DNA from: Chryseobacterium sp.
GTDB taxonomy: Bacteria > Bacteroidota > Bacteroidia > Flavobacteriales > Weeksellaceae
Assembly: GCA_027492795.1 (NCBI GenBank)
Contig: JAPUEB010000011.1
Location: 48,744 to 112,743, forward strand
Reading direction: 5' to 3'
DNA: 64,000 nucleotides
Each line of letters starts with the position of its first letter. The stretch's first letter is position 1. The translations under genes and the position numbers were made by a program. This document shows positions 32,678-42,379 of this stretch, piece after piece. The notes below the pieces were generated by a model that was not told the DNA's origin, did no database searches, and saw only the letters and a list, made by a program, of their open reading frames with translations.

Positions 32678-34090
32678 TTATTTCCAACCTCCTCCTAAAG
32701 CTCGGTACAACTCAATTCCGGCCTGCATTTTTGCAAATTTTGCGTTGGAAATATTCAGTTCAGAATTCAATTGATTTACAGACGCATTCAGAACTTCCAG
32801 ATAATTTGCCATTCCGTAATTCACCAATTGTTGGGAAAATTCAACAGATTTTTGATAGGCTTCCAGTTCTTTTTGCTTTAAACTGATAAAGTTGTCCTGC
32901 GCAGAATACGTTTTTAGTGCATCGGAAACTTCTTTTCCAGCATTCAACAAAGATTTTTTGAAATTAAAATAGGCTTTTTCTTGGTTCGCCAAACTTACTT
33001 CGTACTGCGTTCGGATTTGCCTTTTATTCAAAACCGGTTGTACCAAACCTCCAACAACATTGGCAAAAATGGAATTCAAATTAAATAAATCATCAATATT
33101 AGAGGACTGCAAACCTGTACTTCCTGTAATTCGCAAAGTAGGATAAAATTGGGCCTTTGCAGCTTTGGTAAGTTCAAATGCGTTCATCAAATCGTATTCT
33201 GCCATCTTCACATCAGGACGGTTTGAAAGTAAATTTGCCGGAAAACCCAGTGAAAACTGTTGAGGGAAATTTTGCTGAGAAAGTGTAGTTCTTTCAATTT
33301 TTCGTGAAGGAATTCCCATCAACAGACTCATTGTATTTTCTAGCAATTCTATCTGTACATCAATGTTTACCAATAAAGATTCTGCATTATATACCAAAGC
33401 CTGACTTTGCTGCACCGCAACTTCGGTAAGAATTCCGGCTTCTTTTAAAGCTTTCGTAGTTTCTAAATTTTTATTGCGAATTTTGATGGTTTCGTTGATG
33501 ATTCTTTTCTGTTCATCAAAAGTTAAAAGTTGATAATAAGCATTGGCAACTGCAGCTACCAAATCGCTTTTAATGCTTTGATGTGCGGAAACCGTTCCCA
33601 AATATTCCGCCAATTGAGCACGTTCCTGAGCCGCCATTTTTCCCCAAATATCGATTTCCCAATTCACATTTCCGGAAAAATCAAACGTATTGTTGTATTT
33701 TCTTTGTGAAAGCATTTGTCCGGAAGCGGTGTTCAAAGACTGTGTTCCAAAAGTATAATTCGGACCAACGTTGATTGTCGGTAAATACGCCGATTTACTT
33801 TGCTTCAAATAAGATTCTGCCGAAATAATATTCTGAAGCGCAATTCGGATATCTAAGTTATTTTCTAATGCTTTTGAGATATGTTTTTGAAGCGTTACAT
33901 CTGTAAAAATCTCTTTCCAAGATACATTGGCGATGCTTGAACTGTCTTTCGGAAGCAAATCTGTGCGGAACAGTTTTTCATCTACAATTCCGGTTGGTCT
34001 TTCATATTTTTTAGTGGCAACGCATGATGCGAGGATTGCCAACAGCAAAACCGGAAGAAAAATATTTTTAATTTTTGATATGTTTTTCAT
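32678..34090 (-). CDS. Outer-membrane efflux lipoprotein (TolC/OprM/NodT family)
   Basis: 470 residues from the ATG at 34090. Lipoprotein signal MKNISKIKNIFLPVLLLAIL with lipobox LASC, then two OEP repeats of the TolC fold (about 60-265 and 270-465); NLDIRIALQNIISAESYLKQ, NWEIDIWGKMAAQERAQLAE and SLGFPANLLSNRPDVKMAEY are typical. It forms the trimeric outer-membrane channel for the RND pump encoded upstream. Confidence 0.93.
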   Translation of the reverse strand: MKNISKIKNIFLPVLLLAILASCVATKKYERPTGIVDEKLFRTDLLPKDSSSIANVSWKEIFTDVTLQKHISKALENNLDIRIALQNIISAESYLKQSKSAYLPTINVGPNYTFGTQSLNTASGQMLSQRKYNNTFDFSGNVNWEIDIWGKMAAQERAQLAEYLGTVSAHQSIKSDLVAAVANAYYQLLTFDEQKRIINETIKIRNKNLETTKALKEAGILTEVAVQQSQALVYNAESLLVNIDVQIELLENTMSLLMGIPSRKIERTTLSQQNFPQQFSLGFPANLLSNRPDVKMAEYDLMNAFELTKAAKAQFYPTLRITGSTGLQSSNIDDLFNLNSIFANVVGGLVQPVLNKRQIRTQYEVSLANQEKAYFNFKKSLLNAGKEVSDALKTYSAQDNFISLKQKELEAYQKSVEFSQQLVNYGMANYLEVLNASVNQLNSELNISNAKFAKMQAGIELYRALGGGWK

Positions 34091-34106
34091 ATGTACATTC
34101 TTTCGT

Positions 34107-34132
34107 GACACGCGATGAATCGCGTCTCTACA
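34107..34132. repeat. Dispersed palindrome GACACGCGATGAATCGCGTC
   Basis: 26 bp ending in TCTACA, placed between the RND pump stop and the OMF gene. Matches 46629-46654 at all but one position. Confidence 0.8.
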
Positions 34133-37100
34133 TTACTCATTGGTATTAATTTCTTTTGCAACAATCGGTTTAATTTTTTCCTGCAAACTCTGGAAAATAA
34201 CGTACAAAACCGGAACCGCCAACAATCCGAAGAAGGTTCCTATCAATAATCCGAACGCTGCTCCTGTTCCGATGCTTCGGTTTCCGACCTGTCCAATTCC
34301 TGAGGAAAAAACAAGTGGCAACATTCCGAAAATAAAGGCAAATGATGTCATTAAAATTGGTCTTAAACGCGCTTTTGCGGCATTGATTGCCGATTGCGGA
34401 ATACTTTCGCCGTGATGACGCCTTTGCACTGCAAATTCTACAATTAAAATGGCATTTTTCGCCAAAAGTCCGATGAGCATTACGATGGCAATTTGGAAAT
34501 AAATATTGTTTTCCAAACCGAAAATCCGTTGAGCGAAATAGGCACCAACCACACCTAAAGGCAACGAAATAATGACAGCCAAAGGCAAAACATAACTTTC
34601 ATACTGCGCTGCAAGAATGAAATACACAAAAATAAAACTCAATAAAAAAATGATGGCAGTTTGTGAAGATGCTTTCATTTCCTCCTTGGAAAGTCCGGTA
34701 AATTCTACGGCATAATCGCTGGGTAAATTTTCGGCAGCGACTTCCACAACTGCTTTTATCGCATCTCCAGTTGAAAATCCGGGATTTGATGAACCGGTAA
34801 TGTTCACGGCGGTAAATAAATTGTAACGCTCAATTGCTTGCGGACCAAAAGTTCGCTTCATCGTTACAAACTGTGAAAGCGGTGCCATTTGTCCACCAGA
34901 AGTTTTTACGTAGTATTTTGATAAATCCTGCACGTTTCTTCGGTCATCAGGAAGCGACTGAATCATCACACGATATTGTTTTCCGTATTTTGTAAAATCG
35001 GTTGAAAAAATTCCTCCGACGTAACCTTGCATTGCACTTAAAATGGAAGTAATGGTAACACCCACATCTTTCGCTTTCGCCACATCAATCATCATTTCAT
35101 ATTGCGGATAATTGGTATTAAATGAAGCAGAAGCAAACTGAATTTCAGGTCTTTGCATCAATGCTCCAATAAAACTTTGCGAAACCTGACTCATTTCACT
35201 CAATTCATTACCACCTTTATCCAAAAGAACGGCGGAAAAACCATCACTGGAACCGAAACCTCTCACACTTGGCGGTGCAAAAAACACAATTTTCGCATCT
35301 GGAAATTTAGAAGCAATACCGAAGAGTTTTTTGGTGATATCAGCATCAGATTGTCCGTTTTTTTTGTAGCGTTCTTTGAAAGGTTTTAATTTCACAAAGG
35401 CTTGTCCAACATTAGAACCGCTTCCCGACATAAAACCGCGACTCGCCGTGAACGTCACGTTTTGTACGCCTTCAATTTTTCGCGCTTCTTCCTGCAAATT
35501 TTTCAAAACATTGTAAGTTCGCTCCATCGACGCACCGGGAGGAAGCAAAACATCTGTGAAGATAATTCCACGGTCTTCTTTCGGGATGAAACCGGTTTTC
35601 ATTGTAGAATTTGCCCACCAAAAAGTCAATCCACCGACAACAAAAATCAGCAGCGTTACCCATTTATGTTTGATTAAATAATTAAAAGAACGGCCGTATC
35701 TTTCCGTTGTTTTCTTGAAACCGATATTGAATTTATAGAAAAATTTATCCTTAAAATTCATCGCTTCATATTCTTTATTGCCTTTGCTGTGGGATTTTAG
35801 GAAAATGGAAGATAAAACCGGACTTAAAGTCAAAGCATTCACCGCTGAAATTAAAATCGCAATGATTAAAGTAATTCCAAACTGTTGATAGAAAACACCT
35901 GCGGGTCCCGTAAGAAAAGTAACGGGAATAAAAACCGCCGCCATCACTAAAGTAATGGAAATAATGGCTCCGGTAATTTCGTCCATTGCTTCAACGGTGG
36001 CTTTTTTGCTGTCGGAAACGCCGTTTTCTATTTTTGCGTGAACGGCTTCTACGACGACAATGGCATCATCTACCACAATTCCAATGGCGAGAACCAACGC
36101 AAAAAGCGTTAATAAATTAATGGAATAACCCAATAAATTCAGAAAGAAAAATGTTCCGATAATGGAAACCGGAACTGCAATTGCCGGAATCAAAGTTGAA
36201 CGGAAATCCTGCAAAAACAAATACACCACAATAAATACCAATAAAAATGCTTCTAAAAGCGTAGTGATTACCTTGCTGATGGAGGCTTCCAAAAATTCAT
36301 TTGTATCGAAGTTGATGCTGTAACCGATGCCTTTTGGTAATGTTTTTTTGGTTTCTTCGAGTTTTGCCTTTACCTCTTTGATGATTTGTTGTGCATTGGA
36401 ACCGGGCGTTTGAAAAATCCCCATCGAAATGGAACGACGACCGTTGTTCTCCCCGATTGTTCCGTAAGATTGGGCATCCAAATCTATTCTAGCAACATCT
36501 TTTAATCTTAAAAATTGTCCACCTCCAAGTGAACGCAACACGATATTTTCATAATCCTGAACTTCACTTAATTTTCCTTTGTAGCGAATGACATATTGAA
36601 AAGATTGTCCGCTGTTTTCTCCCAATTGTCCTGCTGCAGCCTCGCGTGATTGTTCATTAATCGCAGCACTCACTTCCGAAGGTTCCAAACCGTAACTCGC
36701 CATTTTTGCAGGGTCGAGCCAAATTCTCATCGAATAATTTTTTCCGCCAAAAGCCGATGCATCGCCTACTCCATTAATTCTGCGAATTTCTGGAATGATG
36801 TGAATGTTGAGATAATTTTGCAGCCAAACTTCATTCAATTGAGGATTTTCGGTGTAAAATGAGAGGAACATTAAGGCACTCGTATTCTGTTTGGAAGTAG
36901 TAACTCCCGAACGTGTTACTTCTGTCGGTAAAACCGGAAGCGCGCGCTGAACAGCATTTTGCACGTTTACCGCAGCCAAATCTGCATCAACTCCAGGTTT
37001 GAAAAAAATAGTAATATTTGCAGAACCATTATTTCCTGCGCTGGAAGAAATATAATCCATTCCTTCTACTCCGTTTACTTGCTCTTCGATTGGAATGACT

Positions 37101-37282
37101 ACCGAATTCATAACGGTTTGCGCGTTTGCTCCAGGATAATTTGCAGAAATTCTTACCGTTGCAGGTGCAATATCCGGATATTGCGTAACCGGAAGATTAT
37201 AAAGTCCTAAAATCCCGAGAATCACAATCAATATTGAAACAACACTGGAAAGTACGGGACGGTCTATGAATTTTTTTATCAT
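34133..37282 (-). CDS. RND multidrug efflux inner-membrane transporter (AcrB/MexB, HAE1 family)
   Basis: 1049 residues, full length. N-terminal MIKKFIDRPVLSSVVSILIV; porter and docking domains; the proton-relay pair in TM4 (GIVVDDAIVVVEAVH) and Lys in TM10 (GLLAKNAILIVEFAVQ) are all present, so it should be functional. Twelve TM helices in two six-helix halves. It exports hydrophobic compounds from periplasm and inner membrane with the adaptor and outer-membrane factor on either side. A MITE-like repeat lies between adaptor and this gene. Confidence 0.96.
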   Translation of the reverse strand: MIKKFIDRPVLSSVVSILIVILGILGLYNLPVTQYPDIAPATVRISANYPGANAQTVMNSVVIPIEEQVNGVEGMDYISSSAGNNGSANITIFFKPGVDADLAAVNVQNAVQRALPVLPTEVTRSGVTTSKQNTSALMFLSFYTENPQLNEVWLQNYLNIHIIPEIRRINGVGDASAFGGKNYSMRIWLDPAKMASYGLEPSEVSAAINEQSREAAAGQLGENSGQSFQYVIRYKGKLSEVQDYENIVLRSLGGGQFLRLKDVARIDLDAQSYGTIGENNGRRSISMGIFQTPGSNAQQIIKEVKAKLEETKKTLPKGIGYSINFDTNEFLEASISKVITTLLEAFLLVFIVVYLFLQDFRSTLIPAIAVPVSIIGTFFFLNLLGYSINLLTLFALVLAIGIVVDDAIVVVEAVHAKIENGVSDSKKATVEAMDEITGAIISITLVMAAVFIPVTFLTGPAGVFYQQFGITLIIAILISAVNALTLSPVLSSIFLKSHSKGNKEYEAMNFKDKFFYKFNIGFKKTTERYGRSFNYLIKHKWVTLLIFVVGGLTFWWANSTMKTGFIPKEDRGIIFTDVLLPPGASMERTYNVLKNLQEEARKIEGVQNVTFTASRGFMSGSGSNVGQAFVKLKPFKERYKKNGQSDADITKKLFGIASKFPDAKIVFFAPPSVRGFGSSDGFSAVLLDKGGNELSEMSQVSQSFIGALMQRPEIQFASASFNTNYPQYEMMIDVAKAKDVGVTITSILSAMQGYVGGIFSTDFTKYGKQYRVMIQSLPDDRRNVQDLSKYYVKTSGGQMAPLSQFVTMKRTFGPQAIERYNLFTAVNITGSSNPGFSTGDAIKAVVEVAAENLPSDYAVEFTGLSKEEMKASSQTAIIFLLSFIFVYFILAAQYESYVLPLAVIISLPLGVVGAYFAQRIFGLENNIYFQIAIVMLIGLLAKNAILIVEFAVQRRHHGESIPQSAINAAKARLRPILMTSFAFIFGMLPLVFSSGIGQVGNRSIGTGAAFGLLIGTFFGLLAVPVLYVIFQSLQEKIKPIVAKEINTNE

Positions 37283-37334
37283 AATACTTTGGATTGGTAG
37301 ATGAAAAACCTTCTACAAAATCATTTTTTCTAAA

Positions 37335-37487
37335 ACCACAAAAGGCACAAAAGTTTTCACTTTTTAATTAATTCATATGTTGAAAATTTTAAAAGTTCAC
37401 AAAAGTTTGAAAATCAAAGATTTTCATATTGTGTTCTTCTTAAGCGTAATACGTTCCATCTCCAAAAACTTTTGTGCCTTTTGTGGT
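37335..37487. repeat. MITE-like dispersed element, copy B, inside the RND operon
   Basis: Terminal inverted repeats ACCACAAAAGGCACAAAAGT / ACTTTTGTGCCTTTTGTGGT are perfect over 20 bp. The internal palindrome GAAAATCAAAGATTTTC is kept. It fills most of the 248 bp between the adaptor stop and pump start. Confidence 0.85.
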
Positions 37488-37530
37488 AAATTCTTTTTCG
37501 TTATTTACTCAAAGGTGTTTTTAGTAAACA

Positions 37531-38766
37531 TTACTCCTCGAAAATCGGTTGGATTGCTTTTACGAGGTCGTCAAAGTTTTTGGGTTCCTGTTTTACGGCG
37601 GTTTTGTCTTTTAAAGTTCCTACGCCTTCTGCAACTACCGTTTCTCCTTTTTTGACACCGTCTTTAATGATAACCATATTATTGACACGGTCTAAAAGCG
37701 TAATCACTGCATTTTTTGCGGTATCTTTTTCAACTTTATAAATATTTATCAAACCTTGCTGCTCATACACCGCACTTTCCGGAAGTACTAAAACCTGCTC
37801 ATACATTTTTGGAACTCGAATGGTTCCAGTGTTGCCATTGCTCAACAATTTTTGCGGATTAGGAAGCGAAACGCGAAACTGTATAGTTCCTGTTTTTGCA
37901 TCAATTTGTCCGGTGACGGCTGCAATTCTGCCTTTTTCAGGGTAGATGTCGCCATTAGCGAGTTTCAATTCTACCATTGGCATATTTTTCAATTTTTCTG
38001 GAATCGTTGCACCGTAGGAATTTTTTAGAAAATCCAAATATTCTTTTTCATTCATCGAAAAATAGGCGTAAAGTTCGCTCGTATCGGAAACGGTGGTGAT
38101 TGGAATTTGGTCACTCGGTCCTACCAAACTTCCGTTTCTGTGATTGATTTTCCCAACAACACCGGAAATCGGCGCACGAATAATGGAATAATTGATGTTT
38201 TCTCGAACGCCCTGATAATTTGCTTGCGCCTGTGCAACACCTGCACTCGCCTGTTGTCTTGCAGCATTCGCCTGCGAAAGTTGCGCCTGTGCTCTTGTCA
38301 AATTAGCCTGTGCTGTCTGCAACTGAACATTGCTGATGATGTTTTTTTCAACCAAAGGACGAAGTTTATTGACCTCAACTTGAGCTGCATTTACGGCGGC
38401 TTGAGCTGCTTTCACATTCGCTTCGGCTGCGGAAACATTGGAACGAGCTGCACCGATTCCTGCACTAGCTGCAGAAGCTGTTTCGTTTAAAGCATTGGTT
38501 TCCAAACGAAAAAGTGGCTGTCCTTTTGAAACATATTGACCTTCATCCACCAAAACTTGAGTAATATAGCCTTGAATTTTAGCGCGAACGTCATTATTTA
38601 CGCGACCTTCGATGCTTGCAGGAAATTCGGTGAAACCGGTAACATTTCTGGCTTCCACTTTTACGGTAGCAACTGGTTTTGGACCGTCTTTCTTTTTATC
38701 TTCTTCTTTTTTGCAGGAAACTACCGTCAATATTGACATTCCCAACAAAATCAGTTTATTCTTCAT
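37531..38766 (-). CDS. RND efflux periplasmic adaptor (membrane fusion protein)
   Basis: 411 residues. Lipoprotein signal MKNKLILLGMSILTVVSCKK; lipoyl/barrel-sandwich halves GRVNNDVRAKIQGYITQVLV and NYSIIRAPISGVVGKINHRN surround a long alpha-hairpin rich in Ala/Gln (about 90-180); a beta-barrel and membrane-proximal domain follow (GTIRVPKMYEQVLVLPESAV). It joins the pump to the outer-membrane channel. Its start overlaps the regulator gene by 11 bp, so both are made from one transcript. Confidence 0.94.
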   Translation of the reverse strand: MKNKLILLGMSILTVVSCKKEEDKKKDGPKPVATVKVEARNVTGFTEFPASIEGRVNNDVRAKIQGYITQVLVDEGQYVSKGQPLFRLETNALNETASAASAGIGAARSNVSAAEANVKAAQAAVNAAQVEVNKLRPLVEKNIISNVQLQTAQANLTRAQAQLSQANAARQQASAGVAQAQANYQGVRENINYSIIRAPISGVVGKINHRNGSLVGPSDQIPITTVSDTSELYAYFSMNEKEYLDFLKNSYGATIPEKLKNMPMVELKLANGDIYPEKGRIAAVTGQIDAKTGTIQFRVSLPNPQKLLSNGNTGTIRVPKMYEQVLVLPESAVYEQQGLINIYKVEKDTAKNAVITLLDRVNNMVIIKDGVKKGETVVAEGVGTLKDKTAVKQEPKNFDDLVKAIQPIFEE

Positions 38767-39223
38767 CGTATAATTTTCTTAAAGAGTTTTCAATGTTTTC
38801 GATACTGCTAAATAGTAACGACTTGTAAATTTCGTATTTCTGATTGAATTTTTCGTCTTTATTTTCTCTAAAATGATTCAGCCTGTCCAAAATATCAATT
38901 TCGGTTTTCATTCGGTCGATAATTTCATTAAAACGGATTTTCGCATATTCATCATTGATGACGAAATAGCGTTTGCGCTCATCAATCTTGGTTTGATCTT
39001 TAATTAAATTGGCCTTTAAAAGCGCATTAATTCCCGAAGAAACCGAACTTTTACTCGCCGAAAAAATTTCCACCATTTCATCAAACGTAACGCCTTTTTT
39101 CTCAAAATCGAAAATAAGATAGGCATAAATCTTCGCAGCCAAAGGCGTAAGATTGAAAATATTGCCGTAAAATTTCATTAAATCCTGAAAAACTTGCGGC
39201 TCAATTTTGATGGATTTCGACAT
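38756..39223 (-). CDS. GbsR/MarR family transcriptional regulator of the RND operon
   Basis: 155 residues from the ATG at 39223 (MSKSIKIEPQVFQDLMKFYG); the 19-residue extension would run over the promoter and is rejected. Winged helix-turn-helix FDEMVEIFSASKSSVSSGIN and a wing KDQTKIDERKRYFV, with a long C-terminal helix, as in GbsR-like repressors. It is the first gene of regulator-adaptor-pump-OMF. A perfect 22-bp inverted repeat overlaps its promoter -33, so it most likely represses its own operon and is released by a pump substrate. Confidence 0.88.
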   Translation of the reverse strand: MSKSIKIEPQVFQDLMKFYGNIFNLTPLAAKIYAYLIFDFEKKGVTFDEMVEIFSASKSSVSSGINALLKANLIKDQTKIDERKRYFVINDEYAKIRFNEIIDRMKTEIDILDRLNHFRENKDEKFNQKYEIYKSLLFSSIENIENSLRKLYDEE

Positions 39224-39242
39224 TTTTTTGAATAATATGTAA

Positions 39243-39279
39243 CAAATATAACAAAAATGGTTCGGAACAAACCGAACCA
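39243..39279 (-). promoter_or_regulatory. Promoter and operator of the RND operon
   Basis: The minus strand has -33 TTTG (39268-39271) and -7 TATATTTG (39243-39250), 17 bp apart. The inverted repeat TGGTTCGG-N6-CCGAACCA (39258-39279, 8-bp perfect arms) is centred on the -33 element. A repressor bound there would block RNA polymerase. Confidence 0.7.
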
Positions 39280-39320
39280 ATTCATTTAAAATTGAAATTA
39301 AACTTATTTAAAAATACGAT

Positions 39321-39723
39321 AACCACATAGACACATAGAAATTATTGGAGTTTTGATAATATTTAAAATCGAAAATTCTAGAATAAGAATTTCTTTAATT
39401 GACTGCTCACGATATTTTCTAATTTGAAATTATTTTTTTTCGTTTTCTCCGAACCAAACGGAGCGAAGAAATTGATTCTCGGTTGATGGAAAAAATTGAA
39501 AAATTGAAAATTCAAATTTGCCCCGACCCTAAAGGGAGTTTGAATTTCCAATTTTTTTGGAAATTGGTTTCTAATTTAGAAGAGAATCAATTTCCTCCCT
39601 TTAGGGTTGGGGAAAAGAAATTGATTTTCAATTCAATAAATTGAAATTTTGTTATATCTGTAGCATTATTTTCTTTTAAACTCATCAAATTTCACCTAAA
39701 AAATCTATGTGACTATGTAGTTT
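39321..39723. repeat. About 400-bp non-coding element with imperfect terminal inverted repeats
   Basis: The left end AACCACATAGACACATAGAA and right end TTCTATGTG-type (AAATCTATGTGACTATGTAG) are inverted copies with a few mismatches. Inside is an inverted pair CCCGACCCTAAAGGGAG (about 39518-39539) / CTCCCTTTAGGGTTGGGG (about 39593-39615) and AATT-rich palindromes. No transposase or ORF, so MITE-like. It fills the gap between the RND operon promoter and pstB. Confidence 0.6.
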
Positions 39724-39745
39724 ATTTTGAATTTAATGGAGAAAA

Positions 39746-40504
39746 TTATCCAAAAGCTCCTTTAATATATTTTTGCGTCAATTCGTGCTGTGGATTTTCA
39801 AAAATTTGTTTAGTATCGCCAAATTCGATGATTTCTCCGAGATACATAAACGCGGTTTTATCGGCAACACGCTGAGCTTGCTGCATATTGTGGGTTACAA
39901 TCACGATGGTGTAATCTTTTTTTAAATCGTGGATGAGTTCTTCTACTTTTTTTGTAGAAATCGGGTCGAGCGCAGAACACGGTTCATCCATTAAAATCAC
40001 GTCCGGACGAAGCGCCACTGTTCTCGCAATGCACAAACGCTGCTGTTGACCACCTGAAAGTCGGGTTGCAGGTTTTTTCAAATCGTCTTTTACTTCATCC
40101 CAAATATAACTTTCTTTCAAAGATTTTTCTACAATTTTGGAACGGTCGCGCACAGGAAAGTTATTGATTTTCAAGCCGTAATTGATGTTATCGTAAATGC
40201 TTTTAGGAAAAGGATTTGCCTTTTGAAAAACCATTCCAATTTTCTTACGGACTTGTGTTACTGAAGTTCTTTTATCATAAATATCTTCATCATCCATTAG
40301 AAATTTGCCTTCTACTTTTGCCTCACTGTTTAAGTCGTGCATTCGGTTGAAACATCTTAAAAGCGTAGATTTTCCGCAACCGGAAGGTCCGATGAGTGCC
40401 GTAACTTTATTTTTTTCAAAATTGATGTCGCAGTTTTTTAAAACCTGTTTGTTTCCAAACCAAAGATTCACATTTTGACCTGAAAGTTTTATATTATTTT
40501 CCAT
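39746..40504 (-). CDS. pstB: Phosphate ABC transporter ATP-binding protein
   Basis: 252 residues, normal for PstB. Walker A GPSGCGKSTLLRCFNRM, ABC signature LSGGQQQRLCIARTVA, Walker B VILMDEPCSALDP, H-loop TIVIVTHNMQQAQR. The NRMHDLNSEAKVEG stretch is PstB-specific. It powers high-affinity phosphate import with PstA and PstC. Its start overlaps the pstA stop by 11 bp. phoU, which often follows pstB, is not in the window. Confidence 0.96.
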   Translation of the reverse strand: MENNIKLSGQNVNLWFGNKQVLKNCDINFEKNKVTALIGPSGCGKSTLLRCFNRMHDLNSEAKVEGKFLMDDEDIYDKRTSVTQVRKKIGMVFQKANPFPKSIYDNINYGLKINNFPVRDRSKIVEKSLKESYIWDEVKDDLKKPATRLSGGQQQRLCIARTVALRPDVILMDEPCSALDPISTKKVEELIHDLKKDYTIVIVTHNMQQAQRVADKTAFMYLGEIIEFGDTKQIFENPQHELTQKYIKGAFG

Positions 40505-41342
40505 TTTTTGAATATTTATATCTGATGTAAAATGCGGTTAAACTCAATAAAAAAACAACGATTATAAGAACCAAAGCCGTTCCGTAAGCCAAAGGACGAA
40601 CCTGTTCAATCGCTTGATGCTGCGTTGAAAGCATATAAAGATGGTACGGAAGCGCCATAAATTCCTGATTGACATTTCCTGTTTTTCCGGTGATAAAAAA
40701 TGCAACGCCGGTAAATAAAATTGGAGCCGTTTCTCCGGCTGCACGCGAAAGTGTGAGGACAACTCCGGTTAAAATTCCGGGTAATGCAGAAGGTAAAACT
40801 ACATCTCGAATACTTTCAAATTGCGTTGCTCCTACTCCAAGTGCGGCTTCACGTGTGGAATTCGGGATTCTTCGCAGCGCTTCTTCGGTAGTTGTGATGA
40901 TGTATGGAAGCGATAATAAACCCAACGTTAATCCCGCAGAAAGCATTGAAGTTCCTAAATTTAAACCCTGAACAAATAACGCCAAACCAAACAAACCGTA
41001 AATTATAGAAGGAATTCCCGACAAATTTCGGATAGAAGCACGGATAATTTTGGTGAAATAATTTTCTTCGGCATATTCATTAAGATAAATGGCGCAAGCA
41101 ACACCAAAAGGAATACAAAAAACGGCTGTTAATAAAGTTAGACCAACTGTACCTAGGATTGCAGGAAGAATTCCTCCTTCAGTCATCGCCTTTTTCGGAG
41201 AAGTTGAAATAAATTCCCAATTTAATGCGCCCCATCCTTTGGAAACGATGTCGAAAATGATGATTCCAAGAAACAGGAGAACGATTGCAGTGCAGGAAAG
41301 CAAAACGAACCATTCTAAAAATTTATTCATTTTTCTCATCAC
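40494..41342 (-). CDS. pstA: Phosphate ABC transporter permease
   Basis: 282 residues, about six TM helices, with the binding-protein-dependent transport signature EAALGVGATQFESIRDVVLP and the PstA-type GGILPAILGTVGLTLLTAVF at the N-terminus. Overlaps pstC by 4 bp (ATGA) and pstB by 11 bp, so the three are translationally coupled. Confidence 0.95.
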   Translation of the reverse strand: MMRKMNKFLEWFVLLSCTAIVLLFLGIIIFDIVSKGWGALNWEFISTSPKKAMTEGGILPAILGTVGLTLLTAVFCIPFGVACAIYLNEYAEENYFTKIIRASIRNLSGIPSIIYGLFGLALFVQGLNLGTSMLSAGLTLGLLSLPYIITTTEEALRRIPNSTREAALGVGATQFESIRDVVLPSALPGILTGVVLTLSRAAGETAPILFTGVAFFITGKTGNVNQEFMALPYHLYMLSTQHQAIEQVRPLAYGTALVLIIVVFLLSLTAFYIRYKYSKNGK

Positions 41343-42214
41343 ATCGCTTGGAATTTGCGGAATTTATTCACGAAAAATTCGCCGAGTAAATTCGCTATTA
41401 ATGTCATAAAAAACAGCACCGCAGCAATAGCATACAATGCGTAATAATGAGTGGTATTGTAAGGAACTTCGCCCATTTCTATGGCGATTGTTGCGGTGAT
41501 GGTTCTCACACTGTCAAAAAAACCTTTCGGAAATGCGGCAGCGTTTCCGGTTGCCATCAAAACGGTCATTGTTTCTCCAATGGCGCGTCCAACACCCAAC
41601 ATTACTGCAGCAATAATTCCGGGAGCGGCTGCTGGAATCACGATTTTTCGGACGGTTTCCCAACGATCGGCGCCAATTCCCAAACTTGCTTCGCGATACG
41701 TGTGAGGAACTGCGTTGATTGCGTCTTCACTAACGGTAATAATCGTCGGCAAAGCCATAATTGCGAGAAGAATGGCACCATTTATAGCATTTAAACCATT
41801 GCTTTGATTGGTAAGATCGGCGATTTCGGGACCGAGAAGCACAATTCCTAAAAATCCAATAGCAACAGAAGGAACGGCAGCCAACATTTCGATAGCGGGT
41901 TTCAAAACCGCTTTCAATTTTGGAGGGCAATATTCTGATAAAAATGTAGCAGTTCCAATGCCTAAAGGAATTGCGATAAGCATCGCACCGAAAGTAACAA
42001 TCGTTGTAGAAACTACTAACGGTAAAATTCCGTATTGGTGAAAGGACGGATTCCATTGTGAGCCGGAAATAAAATCCATCGGCGAAGTTTCCGTAAAAAA
42101 TGCGATGGAATTATAGACCAACATCAGAAAAATCCCCGCCAAAACTGCGATAACCAGCAGTCCGGTAATGCGGAAAATCCATTTGAAGATTTTATCAGTA
42201 ATTTCTCTATTCAT
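41339..42214 (-). CDS. pstC: Phosphate ABC transporter permease
   Basis: 291 residues. Six TM helices with the EAA-loop REASLGIGADRWETVRKIVI and PstC-type GQYGILPLVV-like region (SFHQYGILPLVVSTTIVTFG). Forms the phosphate channel with PstA. A MITE-like repeat (42229-42374) separates it from pstS, but the gap has no terminator-like U-run, so one transcript is plausible. Confidence 0.95.
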   Translation of the reverse strand: MNREITDKIFKWIFRITGLLVIAVLAGIFLMLVYNSIAFFTETSPMDFISGSQWNPSFHQYGILPLVVSTTIVTFGAMLIAIPLGIGTATFLSEYCPPKLKAVLKPAIEMLAAVPSVAIGFLGIVLLGPEIADLTNQSNGLNAINGAILLAIMALPTIITVSEDAINAVPHTYREASLGIGADRWETVRKIVIPAAAPGIIAAVMLGVGRAIGETMTVLMATGNAAAFPKGFFDSVRTITATIAIEMGEVPYNTTHYYALYAIAAVLFFMTLIANLLGEFFVNKFRKFQAM

Positions 42215-42228
42215 TTGCTTTATTTTTT

Positions 42229-42374
42229 ACCACAAAAGGCACAAAAGTTTTATTTTTTTAAGTTGGAACTGCTTTCCTTTGAACAGTTCACAAAAGATGA
42301 AAATCTTTGATTTTCACTGTTGTGTTCTTCTGTAACTTGAACACTTTCACTAATTCTTTTGTGCATTTTGTAGT
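42229..42374. repeat. MITE-like dispersed element, copy C, between pstC and pstS
   Basis: Ends ACCACAAAAGGCACAAAAGT and TTCTTTTGTGCATTTTGTAG; internal palindrome GAAAATCTTTGATTTTC is inverted relative to copies A and B. Fills nearly the whole pstS-pstC gap. Confidence 0.82.
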
Positions 42375-42379
42375 TTTTA

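Noticed and set aside
39321..39723. Complete insertion sequence between the RND operon and pstB
   Set aside because: Inverted ends are present but no transposase or any ORF, so it is at most a non-autonomous element.
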